Part shown: one piece after another, positions 63,981-64,000 of the stretch | Position numbering within the stretch: position 1 is the stretch's first letter | Layout: each line of letters starts with the position of its first letter | Assembly: GCF_012163135.1 (NCBI RefSeq) | Contig: NZ_JAAVUP010000004.1 | Location: forward strand, 372,001 to 436,000 | Reading direction: 5' to 3' | DNA: 64,000 nt | Source of the DNA: Neoroseomonas oryzicola | GTDB lineage: Bacteria > Pseudomonadota > Alphaproteobacteria > Acetobacterales > Acetobacteraceae | Program-made: the position numbers and the translations under genes | The notes under the pieces: model-generated | Told to the model about the DNA's origin: nothing | The model's input: the letters and a program-made list of their open reading frames with translations, nothing else | Databases searched by the model: none

Positions 63981-64000
63981 ATGGACCACGCGCCATCGCA
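63981..64000 (+). CDS. Start of a further gene, partial
   Basis: The last 20 bases begin with an ATG at 63981, preceded by a strong Shine-Dalgarno (GAGGAGG, 6 bases away) after the LysR stop. Only the first six codons (M-D-H-A-P-S) and the start of a seventh are in the window. No function can be assigned. Confidence 0.6.

Overview
The window is very GC-rich DNA from a chromosome (or large replicon), packed with genes, and codon third positions are almost all G or C. GC content, codon usage and gene content (seven orphan Bug/TctC periplasmic binding proteins, a molybdenum hydroxylase next to a TRAP transporter, many CoA-ester enzymes) point to an alphaproteobacterium, most likely a Roseomonas-like member of the Acetobacteraceae. 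That placement is inference; no rRNA or other marker gene is present. I saw no tRNA, rRNA, insertion sequence, prophage or CRISPR array. Most other long open frames are antisense shadows caused by the GC bias.

Layout. 1-8.0 kb: the N-terminal part of a GMC oxidoreductase, a Bug protein, and an oligopeptide ABC transporter. The two permeases and two ATPases form one minus-strand operon; the binding protein is divergent and is followed by a creatininase-family hydrolase. 8.0-12.5 kb: a glutathione S-transferase, a dienelactone hydrolase, a P1B-type metal ATPase fused to a C-terminal hemerythrin domain, and a TetR regulator. 12.5-19.3 kb: a three-subunit molybdenum hydroxylase followed by a complete TRAP transporter, with a palindrome between them and the divergent TetR gene; this looks like a regulated uptake-and-oxidation module. 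19.4-34.9 kb: an MFS carrier, then acyl-CoA catabolism: metallo-hydrolase, NDP-forming acyl-CoA ligase, enoyl-CoA hydratase, an alpha-methylacyl-CoA racemase-like CoA transferase, a long-chain-type acyl-CoA dehydrogenase, an AMP-forming acyl-CoA ligase, a Nudix hydrolase, a luciferase-like flavoprotein, and a thiolase with its OB-fold partner. Three Bug genes are interspersed. The set suggests import and beta-oxidation of a (methyl-)branched carboxylic acid.

35.0-37.1 kb: thiC behind a clear TPP riboswitch; the thiC ribosome binding site can be folded into a hairpin. 37.1-46.2 kb: an exopolysaccharide/surface glycan locus. Six tightly overlapping minus-strand genes (initiating sugar transferase, flippase, four glycosyltransferases) are flanked by a polytopic membrane protein and a GtrB-like transferase. 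46.2-50.8 kb: a Bug gene divergent from an AtzG/AtzE/AtzH-like amidohydrolase set and an FAD oxidoreductase. 50.75-51.23 kb: a 142-bp tandem repeat array with internal hairpins between two convergent genes, the least explained stretch of the window. 51.2-64 kb: a TorF-like porin, a TPP-dependent decarboxylase-like enzyme, two Bug genes in tandem, a Tlc (NTP/NDP exchange)-like transporter, a Tat-exported aldo/keto reductase, a flavin reductase, a glyoxylate/hydroxypyruvate-type reductase, an SDR lacking the usual YxxxK, an M20 amidohydrolase, a VOC protein, a LysR regulator, and the first codons of one further gene.

Together the window reads as accessory catabolism of carboxylates, amides and heterocycles (many binding proteins paired with soluble enzymes), plus glycan synthesis and thiamine synthesis. 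Functions come from motifs and family resemblance read by eye; substrates are not determined.
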